A stretch of 64,000 nucleotides of DNA from Gilvimarinus chinensis DSM 19667 (GCF_000377745.1 NZ_KB898707.1:710482-774481); one strand, 5' to 3'; positions 1 through 9,925 are shown, counted from the stretch's first letter. Notes: generated from the sequence alone by a model not told the origin. Numbers and translations: made by a program.

Positions 1-1
1 T

Positions 2-652
2 GCTCAGGGCTCACAGGCGTTGGTAACGACACCCTCGGCGGGGAAGGTCTATTCACTGCAAGCCTTACAGCATTGCGATAAGAGCACCACTCAAGGACAG
101 ACCGTTACTTTAAAGCTTGAACAGAACAGCTCGCTGGAATGGCTACCCCAAGAAACGATTATTTTTAACGGTGCCAATGCCCGATTGCATACGAGCCTAG
201 AGGCAGGGAACGACAGCCAATTTTGTGTATGGGATATTGTTTGCCTCGGACGGCCCGCTTGCAATGAGGTTTTTAGCGATGGCGAAGTTTTACAAACCCT
301 AGAGGTGAAGGTAGAGGGTAAGTTGTTACTTCGAGAGCGCAACCGCATTTGTGGTGGCGCTTCTATAATGACATCCCCTTGGGGATTGCAAGGGGCAGGT
401 TCGTTCGGAACACTCGTCGCAAATGTCACTATGCCACGCAATACAATTGATGAGCTTCTGCAAACACTGGCGCGAACTCATGGTGATCACGGAGCCCGCT
501 GGGGGATTACCCAGAAGCAGGGGTTGTTGATTGCTCGTTATTTAGGCGCCAGTGCGGCTCAATGCCGCATCGGGTTTGCAGTGATATGGTCGGTTCTAAG
601 GCCCGCTTTGTTAGGGCGTAAGGCCGTTGAACCAAGAATTTGGAATACCTAG
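2..652 (+). CDS. ureD: Urease accessory protein UreD (5'-truncated by window edge)
   Basis: UreD (UreH) is the scaffold on which UreF and UreG assemble to deliver nickel to apo-urease. The reading frame is open from base 2, before the first possible start, so the N-terminus lies outside the window; about 216 residues are visible of a family length near 280. The visible start, with AQGSQALVTTPSAGKVY, matches the conserved UreD stretch in which a TTP(A/S)xxK(V/F)Y motif follows a Gly/Ser-rich segment. It is the first of seven contiguous urease genes on the same strand, 15 bases ahead of ureA, which makes the assignment secure even though UreD sequences diverge widely. The C-terminus has the expected late hydrophobic segment. 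Confidence 0.93.
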   Translation, partial: AQGSQALVTTPSAGKVYSLQALQHCDKSTTQGQTVTLKLEQNSSLEWLPQETIIFNGANARLHTSLEAGNDSQFCVWDIVCLGRPACNEVFSDGEVLQTLEVKVEGKLLLRERNRICGGASIMTSPWGLQGAGSFGTLVANVTMPRNTIDELLQTLARTHGDHGARWGITQKQGLLIARYLGASAAQCRIGFAVIWSVLRPALLGRKAVEPRIWNT

Positions 653-667
653 CTAGGGGATTGCAAG

Positions 668-970
668 ATGGAATTAAGCCCAAGAGATAAAGACAAACTG
701 CTGCTTTTTACCGCAGCCTTGTTGGCCGAAAGACGTAAAGCCCGGGGGGTTAAACTTAACTACCCAGAATCGGTTGCTTTGATCAGCGCTGAAATTATGG
801 AAGGGGCGCGTGATGGTAAAACCGTTGCCGAGTTAATGGATTATGGCCGTCAAATTTTAACCCGCGATGATGTGATGGATGGCATTGCCGAGATGGTGCA
901 CGAGGTTCAGGTAGAGGCCACCTTCCCCGACGGCACCAAGCTTGTCACTGTGCACAACCCCATTGTTTAG
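668..970 (+). CDS. ureA: Urease gamma subunit UreA
   Basis: Smallest structural subunit of the nickel urease (UreABC)3, which hydrolyses urea to ammonia and carbamate in the cytoplasm. The 100-residue length is exactly that of three-subunit bacterial ureases. Recognisable family blocks are [23 protein letters not shown] at the N-terminus, [21 protein letters not shown] in the middle and [20 protein letters not shown] at the end. A good ribosome site (AGGGGA) lies about 9 bases before the ATG. It is followed 22 bases later by ureB. Confidence 0.97.
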   Translation: MELSPRDKDKLLLFTAALLAERRKARGVKLNYPESVALISAEIMEGARDGKTVAELMDYGRQILTRDDVMDGIAEMVHEVQVEATFPDGTKLVTVHNPIV

Positions 971-992
971 ACGGCCCGCTTAGGAGATTGCG

Positions 993-1298
993 ATGATACC
1001 CGGACAATACGATATACAACCCGGCGAGCACCTGCTGAACGAAGGGCGTGCTACGTTGACATTAACCATTGCCAATACCGGCGATCGCCCCATTCAGGTT
1101 GGCTCGCACTACCATTTTTTTGAAGTGAATCCGGCGCTTGAATTCGACCGTCCTAAAGCACGTGGTTTTCGCTTGAATATTGCCGCTGGCACGGCGGTAA
1201 GGTTTGAACCGGGTCAGGAACGCGAGGTGGAATTGGTAGAACTGGCCGGTGATAAAATCGTGTACGGGTTTCGCGGTCAGGTAATGGGGGAGCTATAA
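993..1298 (+). CDS. ureB: Urease beta subunit UreB
   Basis: Beta subunit of urease, 101 residues. It begins [19 protein letters not shown] and carries the family signature of the region [18 protein letters not shown], which packs against UreC. The C-terminal [10 protein letters not shown] is also typical. A TAGGAGA ribosome site precedes the ATG. Its stop codon is separated from the ureC start by a single base, so the two are probably translationally coupled. The separate UreA and UreB (not fused as in Helicobacter) fits the gammaproteobacterial arrangement. Confidence 0.97.
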   Translation: MIPGQYDIQPGEHLLNEGRATLTLTIANTGDRPIQVGSHYHFFEVNPALEFDRPKARGFRLNIAAGTAVRFEPGQEREVELVELAGDKIVYGFRGQVMGEL

Positions 1299-1299
1299 G

Positions 1300-3003
1300 A
1301 TGGCGACAATTGACAGACGCGCTTATGCGGAAATGTTTGGCCCCACTACGGGTGATAAAGTTCGCCTTGCCGACACCGAGCTGTGGATTGAGGTAGAAAA
1401 GGACTACACCATTTACGGTGAAGAGGTAAAGTTCGGCGGCGGAAAGGTTATTCGCGACGGTATGGGTCAGTCGCAAGCCAGTTGCGCCGATACCCCCGAC
1501 ACCGTGATTACCAACGTGCTTATTCTGGATTACTGGGGTGTGGTAAAAGCAGATGTCGCCCTAAAGGGTGGTCGTATTGCCGCGATCGGCAAAGCGGGCA
1601 ACCCGGACATTCAACCGGGCGTTACCATTGTAGTGGGCCCGGGCACTGAAGTGATTGCCGGTGAGGGACAAATTTTAACGGCCGGTGGTATCGACGCGCA
1701 TATTCATTTTATTTGCCCGCAGCAAATCGAAGAAGCGTTAATGAGTGGCGTGACCACCATGATTGGTGGGGGCACAGGCCCGGCTACGGGCACCAACGCG
1801 ACTACCTGTACACCTGGCCCCTGGCATTTGGCGAAAATGTTGCAGGCGGCCGAAAGCTTCCCTATGAACCTTGGTTTTTTAGGTAAAGGCAACGCCAGTT
1901 TACCTTTGGCTATCGAGGAGCAGATTGCCGCAGGTGCACTGGGGCTTAAGCTACACGAAGACTGGGGCACCACCCCCGCATCCATCAACAACTGTTTAAA
2001 CGTGGCTGAACAATACGATGTGCAGGTGGCCATTCACACGGACACGCTGAACGAATCGGGCTTTGTGGAAGACACCATCGCTGCGTTTGATGGCCGCACC
2101 ATTCACACCTACCACACCGAAGGTGCCGGTGGTGGTCACGCGCCGGATATTATCAAAGCGTGCGGCTTGCCCAATGTACTGCCCTCGTCCACGAATCCCA
2201 CCCGTCCTTACACCGTGAACACCATTGATGAGCATTTGGATATGCTGATGGTATGCCACCATCTTGATCCAAACATTCCCGAAGACGTGGCCTTTGCCGA
2301 TTCGCGTATTCGTAAAGAGACCATCGCGGCGGAAGACATACTCCACGATTTGGGCGCTTTCTCGATGATCAGCTCGGACTCGCAGGCCATGGGGCGGGTA
2401 GGGGAGGTGATTTGCCGAACCTGGCAAACCGCACATAAAATGCGTGTACAGCGCGGTGCCATTCCCGGTGAAACGTCAAGCGGTGATAATTTGCGGGCAA
2501 AGCGTTACATCGCCAAGTACACCATTAACCCGGCGATTGCTCACGGCATTTCCCACGAAGTGGGTTCTATTGAAGTGGGTAAGCTGGCCGACTTAGTCCT
2601 GTGGAAGCCCGCCTTTTTTGGTATTAAGCCCTCGCTTATTATAAAAGGCGGCGCGATTGCTGCGGCGCCTATGGGCGATCCCAATGCGTCTATTCCCACC
2701 CCGCAGCCTGTTCACTACCGCCCCATGTTTGGCGCCTATGGCAAAGCCTGTACCGGTACTTCGGTAACGTTTGTCAGTCAGGCATCCATCGAAGCCGGTA
2801 TTAAAGGTTCATTTGAGTTAGAGCGGCGCCTGGTGGGTGTGAAAAATTGCCGTTCAGTGACAAAAGCGTCAATGATTCTTAACGACTACCAGCCGCACAT
2901 GGAGGTTGACCCACAAAACTATGAAGTGCGCGCCGATGGTCAGTTACTGACTTGCGAGCCCGCAACCGAGTTGCCCTTGGCGCAGCGCTATACGTTGTTT
3001 TAA
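1300..3003 (+). CDS. ureC: Urease alpha (catalytic) subunit UreC
   Basis: Catalytic subunit carrying the bi-nickel site; 567 residues, the usual length. Numbering coincides with the Klebsiella enzyme: His134 and His136 fall in GGIDAHIHF, and the lysine that is carbamylated to bridge the two nickels is Lys217 in [10 protein letters not shown], with His219 two residues on. Further active-site elements present are [20 protein letters not shown], the mobile-flap MVCHHLDP (Cys/His about 319-320) and [12 protein letters not shown] containing the aspartate ligand. No key residue is missing, so the enzyme should be active if nickel is supplied. Part of the ureDABCEFG operon. Confidence 0.98.
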   Translation: MATIDRRAYAEMFGPTTGDKVRLADTELWIEVEKDYTIYGEEVKFGGGKVIRDGMGQSQASCADTPDTVITNVLILDYWGVVKADVALKGGRIAAIGKAGNPDIQPGVTIVVGPGTEVIAGEGQILTAGGIDAHIHFICPQQIEEALMSGVTTMIGGGTGPATGTNATTCTPGPWHLAKMLQAAESFPMNLGFLGKGNASLPLAIEEQIAAGALGLKLHEDWGTTPASINNCLNVAEQYDVQVAIHTDTLNESGFVEDTIAAFDGRTIHTYHTEGAGGGHAPDIIKACGLPNVLPSSTNPTRPYTVNTIDEHLDMLMVCHHLDPNIPEDVAFADSRIRKETIAAEDILHDLGAFSMISSDSQAMGRVGEVICRTWQTAHKMRVQRGAIPGETSSGDNLRAKRYIAKYTINPAIAHGISHEVGSIEVGKLADLVLWKPAFFGIKPSLIIKGGAIAAAPMGDPNASIPTPQPVHYRPMFGAYGKACTGTSVTFVSQASIEAGIKGSFELERRLVGVKNCRSVTKASMILNDYQPHMEVDPQNYEVRADGQLLTCEPATELPLAQRYTLF

Positions 3004-3043
3004 GTTGAGCGTGTTGTAGGCGCTTACGAGAGTTAATGATTAA

Positions 3044-3568
3044 ATGGAAAAATCTATGTTAGAAGCTTTTGAGGTAGTCCAGGGGCAAGCGCCTGTGGAT
3101 TCACCCTCAGTTGAACTTACCTTCGAGCAGCGGCAAAAAAGCCGCTACCGCACTGAAACTGCCTGCGGCCAACCGCTGGGCTGGTTTGTAGAGCGCGGCC
3201 ATGTATTGGCCGATGGCGAATTCTTAAAGTGCAGCGATGGAACTTTAGTTAAAGTGGTTGCGGCGTTAGAAACCGTCAGCAACGTAGTGTGTGAAGATCG
3301 TCGGCAACTGGCACGGGTGGCTTATCACTTAGGCAATCGTCATGTGCCCTTGCAGGTGGGTGATAATTTTGTCCGCTATCAGCACGATCATGTATTGGAC
3401 ATTATGGTTGAAGGCTTGGGTCAGAAAGTCAGCTGCGAACAGCAGCCGTTTAACCCAGAAAATGGGGCTTATCACGGTGGTTCCCACGGTCATGCGCATT
3501 CACATAACCACTCACACGCTCACGAGCATTCTCACCGTGATGGGCACAGTCACAGCGAGGCGGTCTAA
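3044..3568 (+). CDS. ureE: Urease accessory nickel metallochaperone UreE
   Basis: UreE binds nickel and passes it to UreG for insertion in urease. The 174-residue protein has the N-terminal peptide-binding domain (residues 15-75, with [12 protein letters not shown]) and the metal-binding domain with [15 protein letters not shown] and the buried YQHDHVLD histidines. The last 30 residues are a histidine-rich tail, [20 protein letters not shown] followed by [10 protein letters not shown], like that of Klebsiella UreE and suited to storing several nickel ions. An alternative start four codons downstream (MLEAFEV) is possible; no strong ribosome site decides between them. ureF starts two bases after its stop. 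Confidence 0.95.
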   Translation: MEKSMLEAFEVVQGQAPVDSPSVELTFEQRQKSRYRTETACGQPLGWFVERGHVLADGEFLKCSDGTLVKVVAALETVSNVVCEDRRQLARVAYHLGNRHVPLQVGDNFVRYQHDHVLDIMVEGLGQKVSCEQQPFNPENGAYHGGSHGHAHSHNHSHAHEHSHRDGHSHSEAV

Positions 3569-3570
3569 CG

Positions 3571-4242
3571 GTGGTACAAGCGTCACTGTTACATCTGCTT
3601 CACTTGGTGAGCCCGGCGCTTCCGGTGGGTGCCTACGCCTATTCACAGGGGTTGGAATACGCGGTGGAAGAAGGGTGGTTGGATGACGAAGGCGCACTGG
3701 CCGATTGGCTTGAAAATGTTATGGGGCAGTCGCTCGCGTATTTGGATGTACCTGTTTTACGTCGCTGCTATCTCGCCTGGCAAGATGCAGATCTCGCGGC
3801 CGTCAATCACTGGAATCATCTGACTCGCGCCTGCCGCGAAACCTCCGAGCTGCTGTTGGAAGATGAGCAGCTGGGCCAGGCGTTAAACCGCTTGCTGAAT
3901 TCGCTGCAGGTGCCCGACAGTGATCCGGCGCTTTATGAGACAACCCCGTGCTTTGCGAGCCAGTTTGCTTTGGCAGGTGTTCACTGGCAGGTTGATATAG
4001 ATGAGTTAGCTCAGGGGTTTGTGTGGAGCTGGTTAGAAAATCAAGTGGCCGCTGCCACCAAAATCGTGCCTTTGGGGCAAACTCACGCGCAGCAGTTGTT
4101 AACTCAGTTAATGCCCGCTGTGCTTGACACGTGTGAGCGTGCAAAAACGGTAACTGATGACGAAATTGGCTTGAGCTTGCCCGGCCTTGCGATGGCATCG
4201 TGTTTACACGAACGGCAGTACACACGCCTGTTCCGTTCGTAA
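3571..4242 (+). CDS. ureF: Urease accessory protein UreF
   Basis: UreF joins UreD and UreG in the nickel-insertion complex and acts as gatekeeper of UreG GTP hydrolysis. The 223-residue sequence shows the conserved N-terminal [20 protein letters not shown] and the central region with [10 protein letters not shown]; the C-terminal part is mainly helical and ends in [15 protein letters not shown], close to the family's C-terminal QYTRLFRS motif. The start is GTG, two bases after the ureE stop, so translation is likely coupled. The ORF is not overlapped by ureG, which begins 30 bases later with its own GAGAG ribosome site. Confidence 0.95.
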   Translation: MVQASLLHLLHLVSPALPVGAYAYSQGLEYAVEEGWLDDEGALADWLENVMGQSLAYLDVPVLRRCYLAWQDADLAAVNHWNHLTRACRETSELLLEDEQLGQALNRLLNSLQVPDSDPALYETTPCFASQFALAGVHWQVDIDELAQGFVWSWLENQVAAATKIVPLGQTHAQQLLTQLMPAVLDTCERAKTVTDDEIGLSLPGLAMASCLHERQYTRLFRS

Positions 4243-4272
4243 AAATTGAGTGAATAAATAAAGAGAGCAATT

Positions 4273-4890
4273 ATGAAAAAACCAACCTTGCGCTTGGGTA
4301 TCGGCGGCCCCGTTGGCTCGGGAAAAACCGCTTTAGTGAAAACCCTGTGTGCGCACCTCAAAGATAAATACAATATTGCGGTTATTACCAACGATATTTA
4401 TACCCGGGAAGATGCTGAGTTTTTGCAACGTCACCAGGCGTTGGATGACGATCGAATTATTGGTGTGGAAACCGGCGGCTGCCCCCATACGGCGATTCGG
4501 GAAGATGCCTCTATGAACTTATCCGCGGTTGCTGAACTGCAAAGCCGACATGAAAATCTGGATGTGGTTCTGATTGAAAGCGGTGGTGATAACCTGGCGG
4601 CAACTTTTAGCCCTGAATTGTCTGACCTAACGCTGTACGTAATTGATGTATCGGCGGGTGATAAAATTCCCCGCAAAGGTGGTCCCGGTATTACCAAGTC
4701 CGACTTGTTGATTATCAATAAAATTGATCTCGCGCCATTAGTGGGCGCAGACTTGGGTGTGATGGATCGCGATGCGAAAAAGATGCGCGGTGAAAAACCT
4801 TTTCTGTTTACCAATTTAAAAGATGAAACTGGCGTTGCCGATGTGATCGCCTTTATTGAAAAAGCTGGCATGTTAACCGGCGCTGTTTAA
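4273..4890 (+). CDS. ureG: Urease accessory GTPase UreG
   Basis: SIMIBI-class GTPase that powers nickel delivery to urease. In 205 residues it carries the P-loop [11 protein letters not shown] (about residues 9-18), the [13 protein letters not shown] block, the invariant nickel-binding [14 protein letters not shown] (Cys-Pro-His), [15 protein letters not shown], and the guanine-specificity motif INKIDLAP. All elements are intact. It is the last canonical urease gene; the next ORF, a small His-rich membrane protein, follows after 24 bases and before the operon terminator. Confidence 0.97.
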   Translation: MKKPTLRLGIGGPVGSGKTALVKTLCAHLKDKYNIAVITNDIYTREDAEFLQRHQALDDDRIIGVETGGCPHTAIREDASMNLSAVAELQSRHENLDVVLIESGGDNLAATFSPELSDLTLYVIDVSAGDKIPRKGGPGITKSDLLIINKIDLAPLVGADLGVMDRDAKKMRGEKPFLFTNLKDETGVADVIAFIEKAGMLTGAV

Positions 4891-4914
4891 TCAAATTATT
4901 ATGAGGGTTTAACG

Positions 4915-5142
4915 ATGAAAAAATGCTATGGCTTAGCAATGTCTATTTTACTGGCCGGTTTTTCGCTGCTGGCGCAGGCCCATCCACATCATGCCGAACA
5001 TGCCTCAGATCACATCCATTTTTCTGTGGCCAGCTTTTCTTTGGTTGCTTTTATGCTTGTGGGTTATTGGGTGTTTTCACGGTATTTGCGGGGCCGTGAC
5101 CATGAGCAAAGTGAAAAAGTCCGCAAAGAAGACAAACGTTAA
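4915..5142 (+). CDS. Small His-rich membrane protein at the end of the urease operon
   Basis: A 75-residue protein I do not recognise. It has a signal peptide (residues 1-22, ending LLAQA), a short presumably periplasmic stretch rich in histidine (HPHHAEHASDHIHFS, residues 23-37), one transmembrane helix (about residues 38-58) and a charged cytoplasmic tail (RGRDHEQSEKVRKEDKR). It sits 24 bases after ureG, with GAGGGT ahead of the ATG, and before the terminator, so it is very probably co-transcribed with urease. The N-terminus resembles the HPHH segment that follows the signal peptide in HupE/UreJ nickel permeases, but those are about 190 residues with six helices. A metal-binding role for nickel is therefore an inference from histidines and context only. 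Confidence 0.8.
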   Translation: MKKCYGLAMSILLAGFSLLAQAHPHHAEHASDHIHFSVASFSLVAFMLVGYWVFSRYLRGRDHEQSEKVRKEDKR

Positions 5143-5144
5143 GC

Positions 5145-5176
5145 AAAGCGCGGGGTAGTTTTCTACCCCGCGCTTT
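5145..5176. terminator. Bidirectional intrinsic terminator between the urease operon and the aldo/keto reductase
   Basis: A perfect 14-bp stem (AAAGCGCGGGGTAG / CTACCCCGCGCTTT) closes a TTTT loop. A-rich and T-rich flanks on both sides let it serve the urease operon on the plus strand and the convergent aldo/keto reductase gene on the minus strand. Confidence 0.9.
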
Positions 5177-5190
5177 AGCGGCTGACAATT

Positions 5191-6204
5191 TTACTTAACA
5201 ATGGAGTCAATGGTAGCAATTTCTTCGTTACTGAACTGAAGGTTTTGCAGTGCTGAGACTGAATCCTCAATTTGCTCAACTCGGCTTGCTCCAATAATGG
5301 CGCTGGTCACTGTTGTGTTGTGCAGTACCCAGGCAATAGCCATTTGTGCCAGTGTTTGTCCGCGCTCGAGTGCTAACTCGTTTAAAGCGCGAATCTTTTC
5401 TATGGTTTGTTCGCTGATGTCATTCTCATTCAGATAAATTTGATCGGCTCTGGCCGCGCGGGAGTCTTTTGGAATTCCTCCCAGGTATTTATCGGTGAGC
5501 ATCCCTTGAGACAGCGGTGAAAAGACAATCGCGCCCACGCCTTCTTCATCCAGCACATCCGTTAATCCATCTTCAATCCAGCGATCAAATAAATTGTAGC
5601 GCGGCTGATGAATCAGCAGTGGCGTGCCAAGTTCTTTGAGAATCGCAGCGGCTTTGCGGGTTTGCTCTGGCGAATAACTGGAAATACCTGCGTAGAGCGC
5701 ACGCCCCGAGCGCACAATATAATCCAGGGCGCCCATGGTTTCTTCAAGTGGGGTGTCGGGGTCCATGCAGTGGGAGTAGAAAATGTCAAAATACTCCACT
5801 CCACAGCGCTTCAGGCTTTGGTCGCAGCTGGCCACGAGGTATTTGCGCGAGCCACCGACTCCGTAGGGGCCGGGCCACATGTCATAACCCGCTTTGCTGG
5901 AAATGATCATTTCATCGCGGTAATGATTCAAACCATCGGCCATGACTTGGCCAAAAGTGGATTCGGCCGAGCCATAGTTGGGCCCGTAATTGTTGGCCAG
6001 ATCAAAGTGGGTAATGCCCAGGTCGAAGGCGCGATGCATCATCGCCCGGGCATTGGCCAACGAATCAACGGCGCCGAAATTTTGCCACAAGCCCAGTGAT
6101 AGGCGAGGCAGTAGCAGACCGCTTTTGCCACAGCGTTGGTAGGGCATGTTTTCGTAACGCGACGGGGCGGCGCGGTAAATAGGGTTGGGTTCGTGTGTGA
6201 TCAT
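5191..6204 (-). CDS. Aldo/keto reductase of the YghZ / L-glyceraldehyde-3-phosphate reductase group
   Basis: NADPH-dependent aldo/keto reductase (TIM barrel), 337 residues. Family motifs: GKSGLLLPRLSLGLW near residue 30, the catalytic Asp-Tyr region HFDLANNYGPNYGSAE, a YFDIFYSHCMDPDTPLEETM segment typical of the Kv-beta/YghZ branch, and the C-terminal cofactor-phosphate region with TSAIIGASRVEQIEDSV. The N-terminal extension with YRAAPSRYENMPYQRCG is typical of YghZ, which reduces L-glyceraldehyde 3-phosphate and methylglyoxal. The exact substrate cannot be fixed from sequence. It is transcribed convergently to the urease operon and ends at the shared terminator. Confidence 0.9.
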   Translation of the reverse strand: MITHEPNPIYRAAPSRYENMPYQRCGKSGLLLPRLSLGLWQNFGAVDSLANARAMMHRAFDLGITHFDLANNYGPNYGSAESTFGQVMADGLNHYRDEMIISSKAGYDMWPGPYGVGGSRKYLVASCDQSLKRCGVEYFDIFYSHCMDPDTPLEETMGALDYIVRSGRALYAGISSYSPEQTRKAAAILKELGTPLLIHQPRYNLFDRWIEDGLTDVLDEEGVGAIVFSPLSQGMLTDKYLGGIPKDSRAARADQIYLNENDISEQTIEKIRALNELALERGQTLAQMAIAWVLHNTTVTSAIIGASRVEQIEDSVSALQNLQFSNEEIATIDSIVK

Positions 6205-6251
6205 GAGCGGTCTCTTATCTGGCTATGATTATTTTGAGCGGCAATTTTACG

Positions 6252-6277
6252 AAAAAACCGGCCGCAGGCGGCCGGTT
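6252..6277 (-). terminator. Intrinsic terminator after cysK
   Basis: Perfect 10-bp stem AACCGGCCGC / GCGGCCGGTT followed, reading on the minus strand, by a T6 run. It lies 30 bases past the cysK stop codon. Confidence 0.88.
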
Positions 6278-6306
6278 CTGACGATTCTTAACAGAGCTTT
6301 GTACGC

Positions 6307-7224
6307 TTAAGCGCTGAACAGGTCGTCGATCGACAGGTAGCGCTCGCCGGTATCGTAGCAAAACACCAGGATTTTACTGCCGGGAGCAAAATCGGCTTCC
6401 TTTTGTTTTACCGCGGCCAGGGTTGCACCGGAAGAAATACCGACAAATATCGCTTCTTTGCGGGCACACAGGCGCGCCATTTCAAAGCTGTCTTCTTCAC
6501 TGACCGCAATGGTGCCGTCCAGGCTGTCTTTGTTGAGAATCTCCGGCACAAAACCCGCGCCTATGCCTTGCAGGCGGTGCAGGCCTTTCTCTTTCCCGGC
6601 AATGACCTGGGATTTTTCTGGCTCTACGGCGTAGGTTTGCATCTTGGCGTTCACTTTTTTCAACTCTTCGCTACAGGCCGTGATATGACCGCCAGTGCCA
6701 ACGCCGGTAATCAAATAGTCAACGCCCTCGGGAAAGTCCGCCAGAATTTCTTTGGCGGTTGTGTCGCGGTGGGCTTTAACATTCGCCTGATTGGTAAATT
6801 GCTGTGGTGTCCAGCTGTTGGGGTAGTCATCGCGAAGCTCGCTCGCCTTGTTAATCGCGCCGCCCATCCCTTGTTCTTTAGGGGTCAGCACCAGTTCTGC
6901 GCCCAGCGCTTTCATGATTTTGCGCCGCTCAACCGACATGGATTCGGGCATGGTCAGGATGAGTCGGTAGCCACGTGCGGCGCACACCATCGCCAAGCCG
7001 ATGCCGGTGTTACCACTGGTGGGCTCGATAATAACGGTGTCTTTTTGCAGTAACCCGCGGTTCTCGGCGTCTTCGATCATTGCCAGGGCAATACGGTCTT
7101 TGATGCTGGCGCCCGGATTAAAGCGCTCGGCTTTCATCCACACCTCAATGTCGGAGCGAAACAGGTGGTTGATACGAATATGCGGCGTGTTACCGATGGT
7201 TTCGAGAATATTATTGACCTTCAT
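6307..7224 (-). CDS. cysK: Cysteine synthase A (O-acetylserine sulfhydrylase)
   Basis: PLP enzyme making cysteine from O-acetylserine and sulfide. I start at the ATG giving [19 protein letters not shown] because CAGGGAG stands at the right distance before it; a further upstream ATG would add ten non-homologous residues. The protein is then 305 residues. The PLP lysine is Lys42 in [11 protein letters not shown]; the substrate loop [12 protein letters not shown] (about residues 68-79), the phosphate-binding [10 protein letters not shown] and the SSGATLAAV segment (which replaces the usual SSGAAxAA) are all present. The canonical GTGTGG reads GVGTGG here. It has its own terminator downstream. 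Confidence 0.95.
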   Translation of the reverse strand: MKVNNILETIGNTPHIRINHLFRSDIEVWMKAERFNPGASIKDRIALAMIEDAENRGLLQKDTVIIEPTSGNTGIGLAMVCAARGYRLILTMPESMSVERRKIMKALGAELVLTPKEQGMGGAINKASELRDDYPNSWTPQQFTNQANVKAHRDTTAKEILADFPEGVDYLITGVGTGGHITACSEELKKVNAKMQTYAVEPEKSQVIAGKEKGLHRLQGIGAGFVPEILNKDSLDGTIAVSEEDSFEMARLCARKEAIFVGISSGATLAAVKQKEADFAPGSKILVFCYDTGERYLSIDDLFSA

Positions 7225-7284
7225 TAGGTGGCTCCCTGTGGTTGGTTGGACCATGAGTGGATAACAAATCTAGCAGAATCTGGA

Positions 7285-8520
7285 TTATTTATCTTCCGTT
7301 GCCAAAAGCTCAGTGTTTTGCAGCAAAGCTGAAGGTTTCCCCGTTAACGATTCGACAATCTCTTTGAGATCCGCAAGGCTGACATCACCCACCTGAATCA
7401 TGGCTTTAACGGCATCATCCAGTGACTTCTTGCCGTCGCTGTGGACTTTGATTTCGTCGTCCAGCTCGTCGAACAGCAGTGCCGCGCGAGCGGTTCGCTC
7501 ACCACTGGAAGATCGGGCGTACAGGGTTGTGACGTCTTTACTCCAGTCGGCCAGCCACTCGGTCACCAGCGTGCGGCGTTCGTCAGTCATACCACCGGCG
7601 CGGTGCAGAATGTCAAAGGAGTAATACTCGGCCAGGCCCTCGGCAATCCAGTCATCTTCGTCTTTACCGCTGATACTGGTAATGGTGTGAAACAGCTCAT
7701 GCAGTAAGGTGCTGGTGCCGTTTTCGCTGACCATGGGCCGGTCGGCGTGCAAAAACAGCGAGTTTGGCCCAGACAGGCCCCCGCGCCACATGGGGTCCCC
7801 CGCGCTCACCAACAGTATTTTTTCCGGCGTTTCGCCTACCACTTCTTTGATGGTGTTCCAGTTGAGCAGCACGAAACTCAGTACATCCATACGTTTAACC
7901 GCGTTGCCCAGTGGGGCACTGATGGCAAGGTGGGTGTCTTGCATACGCTCGCGGCGCGTGCCCAGTTTACCGGCTATAAACCAGCCTGTGGGGCGGTCAA
8001 AGTTGCGCTCTGGGTCGTTGATGTCGAAGGTGGCTGCTTCGGTTTTCAGCCAGCCGCTGTTCACCGAGGTCCAGTGCTCTGGCAGAGTGAAGTTCAGGCT
8101 GGCTTTACTCTCAACGCCCTTGTCTGTGCGCACGCTGGCGGGCGGTATCAAATCGTCGCCGCGAAAAATCGCAAAGTCTTGTTCACGAATGGAGTCGTAG
8201 CCATCGCCACGACGTTTGTGGTTTAGTTTGACTTTAAGTGTTAGCTCGGCGTCTTTTTGGGGCGGCTGCCAGCGCGCACGGCCGTCTTCAAGCTCTAGAT
8301 CGCCATTGGCTTTAACGTCGCTGTGGAAGTCTTTATCCAAATTAAAGTCAATTTCCCGAACGCTGGCGGCATCAGGTATAACCACGCTGACATAGGCGTG
8401 CTCTGTATCGCGGGTTAAATCCACCTTGTATTGAAGGGAATAGGTGTCGGCGAGGGCTGCTGATGTAAAAACGCTACTAATTACGTAAAAAGTAAAAAGG
8501 CGAAAAATATAAGTAAACAT
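7285..8520 (-). CDS. Secreted gluzincin-type metalloprotease-like protein (HELFH)
   Basis: A 411-residue exported protein not recognised by name. Signal peptide at residues 1-24 (ending FTSAALA). The N-terminal half (25-200) is predicted beta-rich, like the domain that precedes the catalytic part in M61/M1 peptidases. A zinc motif LLHELFHTITS lies at about residues 270-280, followed 15 residues after its second histidine by WIAEGLAEYYS, whose glutamates can supply the third ligand, as in gluzincins. This supports peptidase activity, probably periplasmic, but the spacing is shorter than the X18 of classical M1 enzymes, so the family is unclear. It is a single gene with no obvious operon partner. 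Confidence 0.72.
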   Translation of the reverse strand: MFTYIFRLFTFYVISSVFTSAALADTYSLQYKVDLTRDTEHAYVSVVIPDAASVREIDFNLDKDFHSDVKANGDLELEDGRARWQPPQKDAELTLKVKLNHKRRGDGYDSIREQDFAIFRGDDLIPPASVRTDKGVESKASLNFTLPEHWTSVNSGWLKTEAATFDINDPERNFDRPTGWFIAGKLGTRRERMQDTHLAISAPLGNAVKRMDVLSFVLLNWNTIKEVVGETPEKILLVSAGDPMWRGGLSGPNSLFLHADRPMVSENGTSTLLHELFHTITSISGKDEDDWIAEGLAEYYSFDILHRAGGMTDERRTLVTEWLADWSKDVTTLYARSSSGERTARAALLFDELDDEIKVHSDGKKSLDDAVKAMIQVGDVSLADLKEIVESLTGKPSALLQNTELLATEDK

Positions 8521-8727
8521 TAGGTTCCTTAACTATTTCATTGAAAACTATAACGTTATTGACCGTGTGTCGGAGTATGAGTTGCCGTTTGGAGGCGCGT
8601 TTAAATTTCCGGAGTCTAATTTAGCAAGGTTTCAGCCAAGCTTGCGTTGCTTAGGCCCTCACACTAGTATGCACCGCTTTAGTGCGGGCGTTATTCTGAC
8701 CTCGCCTGGCTCAGGAGGAGGTGAAGT

Positions 8728-9663
8728 GTGTCGCGAATTATTGAATGGTTGGGTATAGAGTTCAATACGACCAGTCATAAAGACAAGGTGATCTCCGGGG
8801 TTGGGGCGTTGGTGGGCATCGCCTGTGTGTTTTTTATTTGCCGGTCGGTAGCTGGCGATTTCACGGCAACCTTGATGCTCGCTTCTATGGGCGCTTCGGC
8901 GGTACTGCTGTTTGCGGTTCCTCACGGCACCTTGTCTCAGCCCTGGCCTTTAGTCGGCGGCCATGTGATTTCTGCCGTTATTGGTGTGAGCTGTCAGCAG
9001 TTGTTAGGGCATTGGGCTATCGCGCCTGCTGTTGCTGTAGGTCTGGCGGTAGCGGCCATGTGTTATTTGCGTTGCATTCATCCTCCCGGCGGCGCTACAG
9101 CGCTAGCGGCGGTGATAGGCGGCGCTGAGGTTCACGAGCTTGGTTATTGGTATGTAGTGGCTCCGGTGGCCTTAAATGTGGCGGCCATTTTGATGGCGGC
9201 ACTGGTGTTTAATAATCTGTTTCACTGGCGCCGTTATCCCAGTAGCCTGATGCGCAGCAACGCCCCTAAAAGTCAGGCTCCGAGCTTAACCCATGAAGAT
9301 TTTGCCGCTGCCATGCACGAGCTGGATACCTATGTGGATGTGAGCTCTGAAGAACTCTCGCAGATATTTGATAAGGCCTGGGCACATGCCCGTCACAGCG
9401 ACAGTGATCATCTCGAGTTGCACAAAGGGCACTATTACAGCAACGGCGAAACCGGTGATTTGTGGTGTATTCGCCAGGTGTTCGATGCCGATGACGACCT
9501 AGGCCCGGATAAGGCCAAGCTGATCTATCGCAATGTGGCGGGTGTCAGTGGTGAACAAACGGTGTTGTGCACTGCAAAAGAGTTTCGCCAGTGGGCCAAG
9601 TTTCGGGTGATCAATACCAATGGCCGCTGGGTGAAAGTGGTGCAAACGCCCGTCGATCATTAA
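8728..9663 (+). CDS. HPP-family integral membrane protein with a cytoplasmic C-terminal domain
   Basis: A GTG start preceded by a strong AGGAGGTGA ribosome site gives 311 residues. Residues 20-170 contain about four hydrophobic helices and the HPP signature itself, RCIHPPGGATALAAVIGG (about residues 112-129); this family is best known from a chloroplast nitrite transporter. Residues 185-311 form a soluble domain (EDFAAAMHELDTYVDVSSEEL ... LWCIRQVFDADDDLG ... TKEFRQWAKF-like) seen behind the HPP region in many bacterial members. Transport of nitrite or another small anion is known only for distant relatives; the role here is open. It stands alone between the metalloprotease and ahpC. Confidence 0.85.
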   Translation: MSRIIEWLGIEFNTTSHKDKVISGVGALVGIACVFFICRSVAGDFTATLMLASMGASAVLLFAVPHGTLSQPWPLVGGHVISAVIGVSCQQLLGHWAIAPAVAVGLAVAAMCYLRCIHPPGGATALAAVIGGAEVHELGYWYVVAPVALNVAAILMAALVFNNLFHWRRYPSSLMRSNAPKSQAPSLTHEDFAAAMHELDTYVDVSSEELSQIFDKAWAHARHSDSDHLELHKGHYYSNGETGDLWCIRQVFDADDDLGPDKAKLIYRNVAGVSGEQTVLCTAKEFRQWAKFRVINTNGRWVKVVQTPVDH

Positions 9664-9925
9664 GGCACTAGGCTTATCCTGTAGCTTAACCTCAATTCAG
9701 TATCAACTCTGGACCATTGCCCAGCTTGGTTCAGGGGCTCTCCTTCGCTTGTCTATTGCTTCTTGCTACTTCTGAAAGACCAAATATATCAATGGCTGGC
9801 AAGTTATTGCCTTTATTTATTAGCAGTATTTGTATAGTTAATTTCAACCATGGGGTCTTTGTTAATAGTATTAATCCCGTGAACGAAATCACGACAATTA
9901 ACTAACTCGTAAGCAGGAGTAATAC

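Noticed and set aside
9717..9905. 62-residue open frame upstream of ahpC
   Set aside because: No ribosome site, composition unlike protein, and it overlaps the likely ahpC promoter.
9664..9925. Possible OxyR site before ahpC (ATAG at 9834 and 9865)
   Set aside because: The ATAG/CTAT elements do not follow the 10-11 base periodicity of the four-box OxyR consensus; spacing is 31 bases and the CTAT partners are missing.
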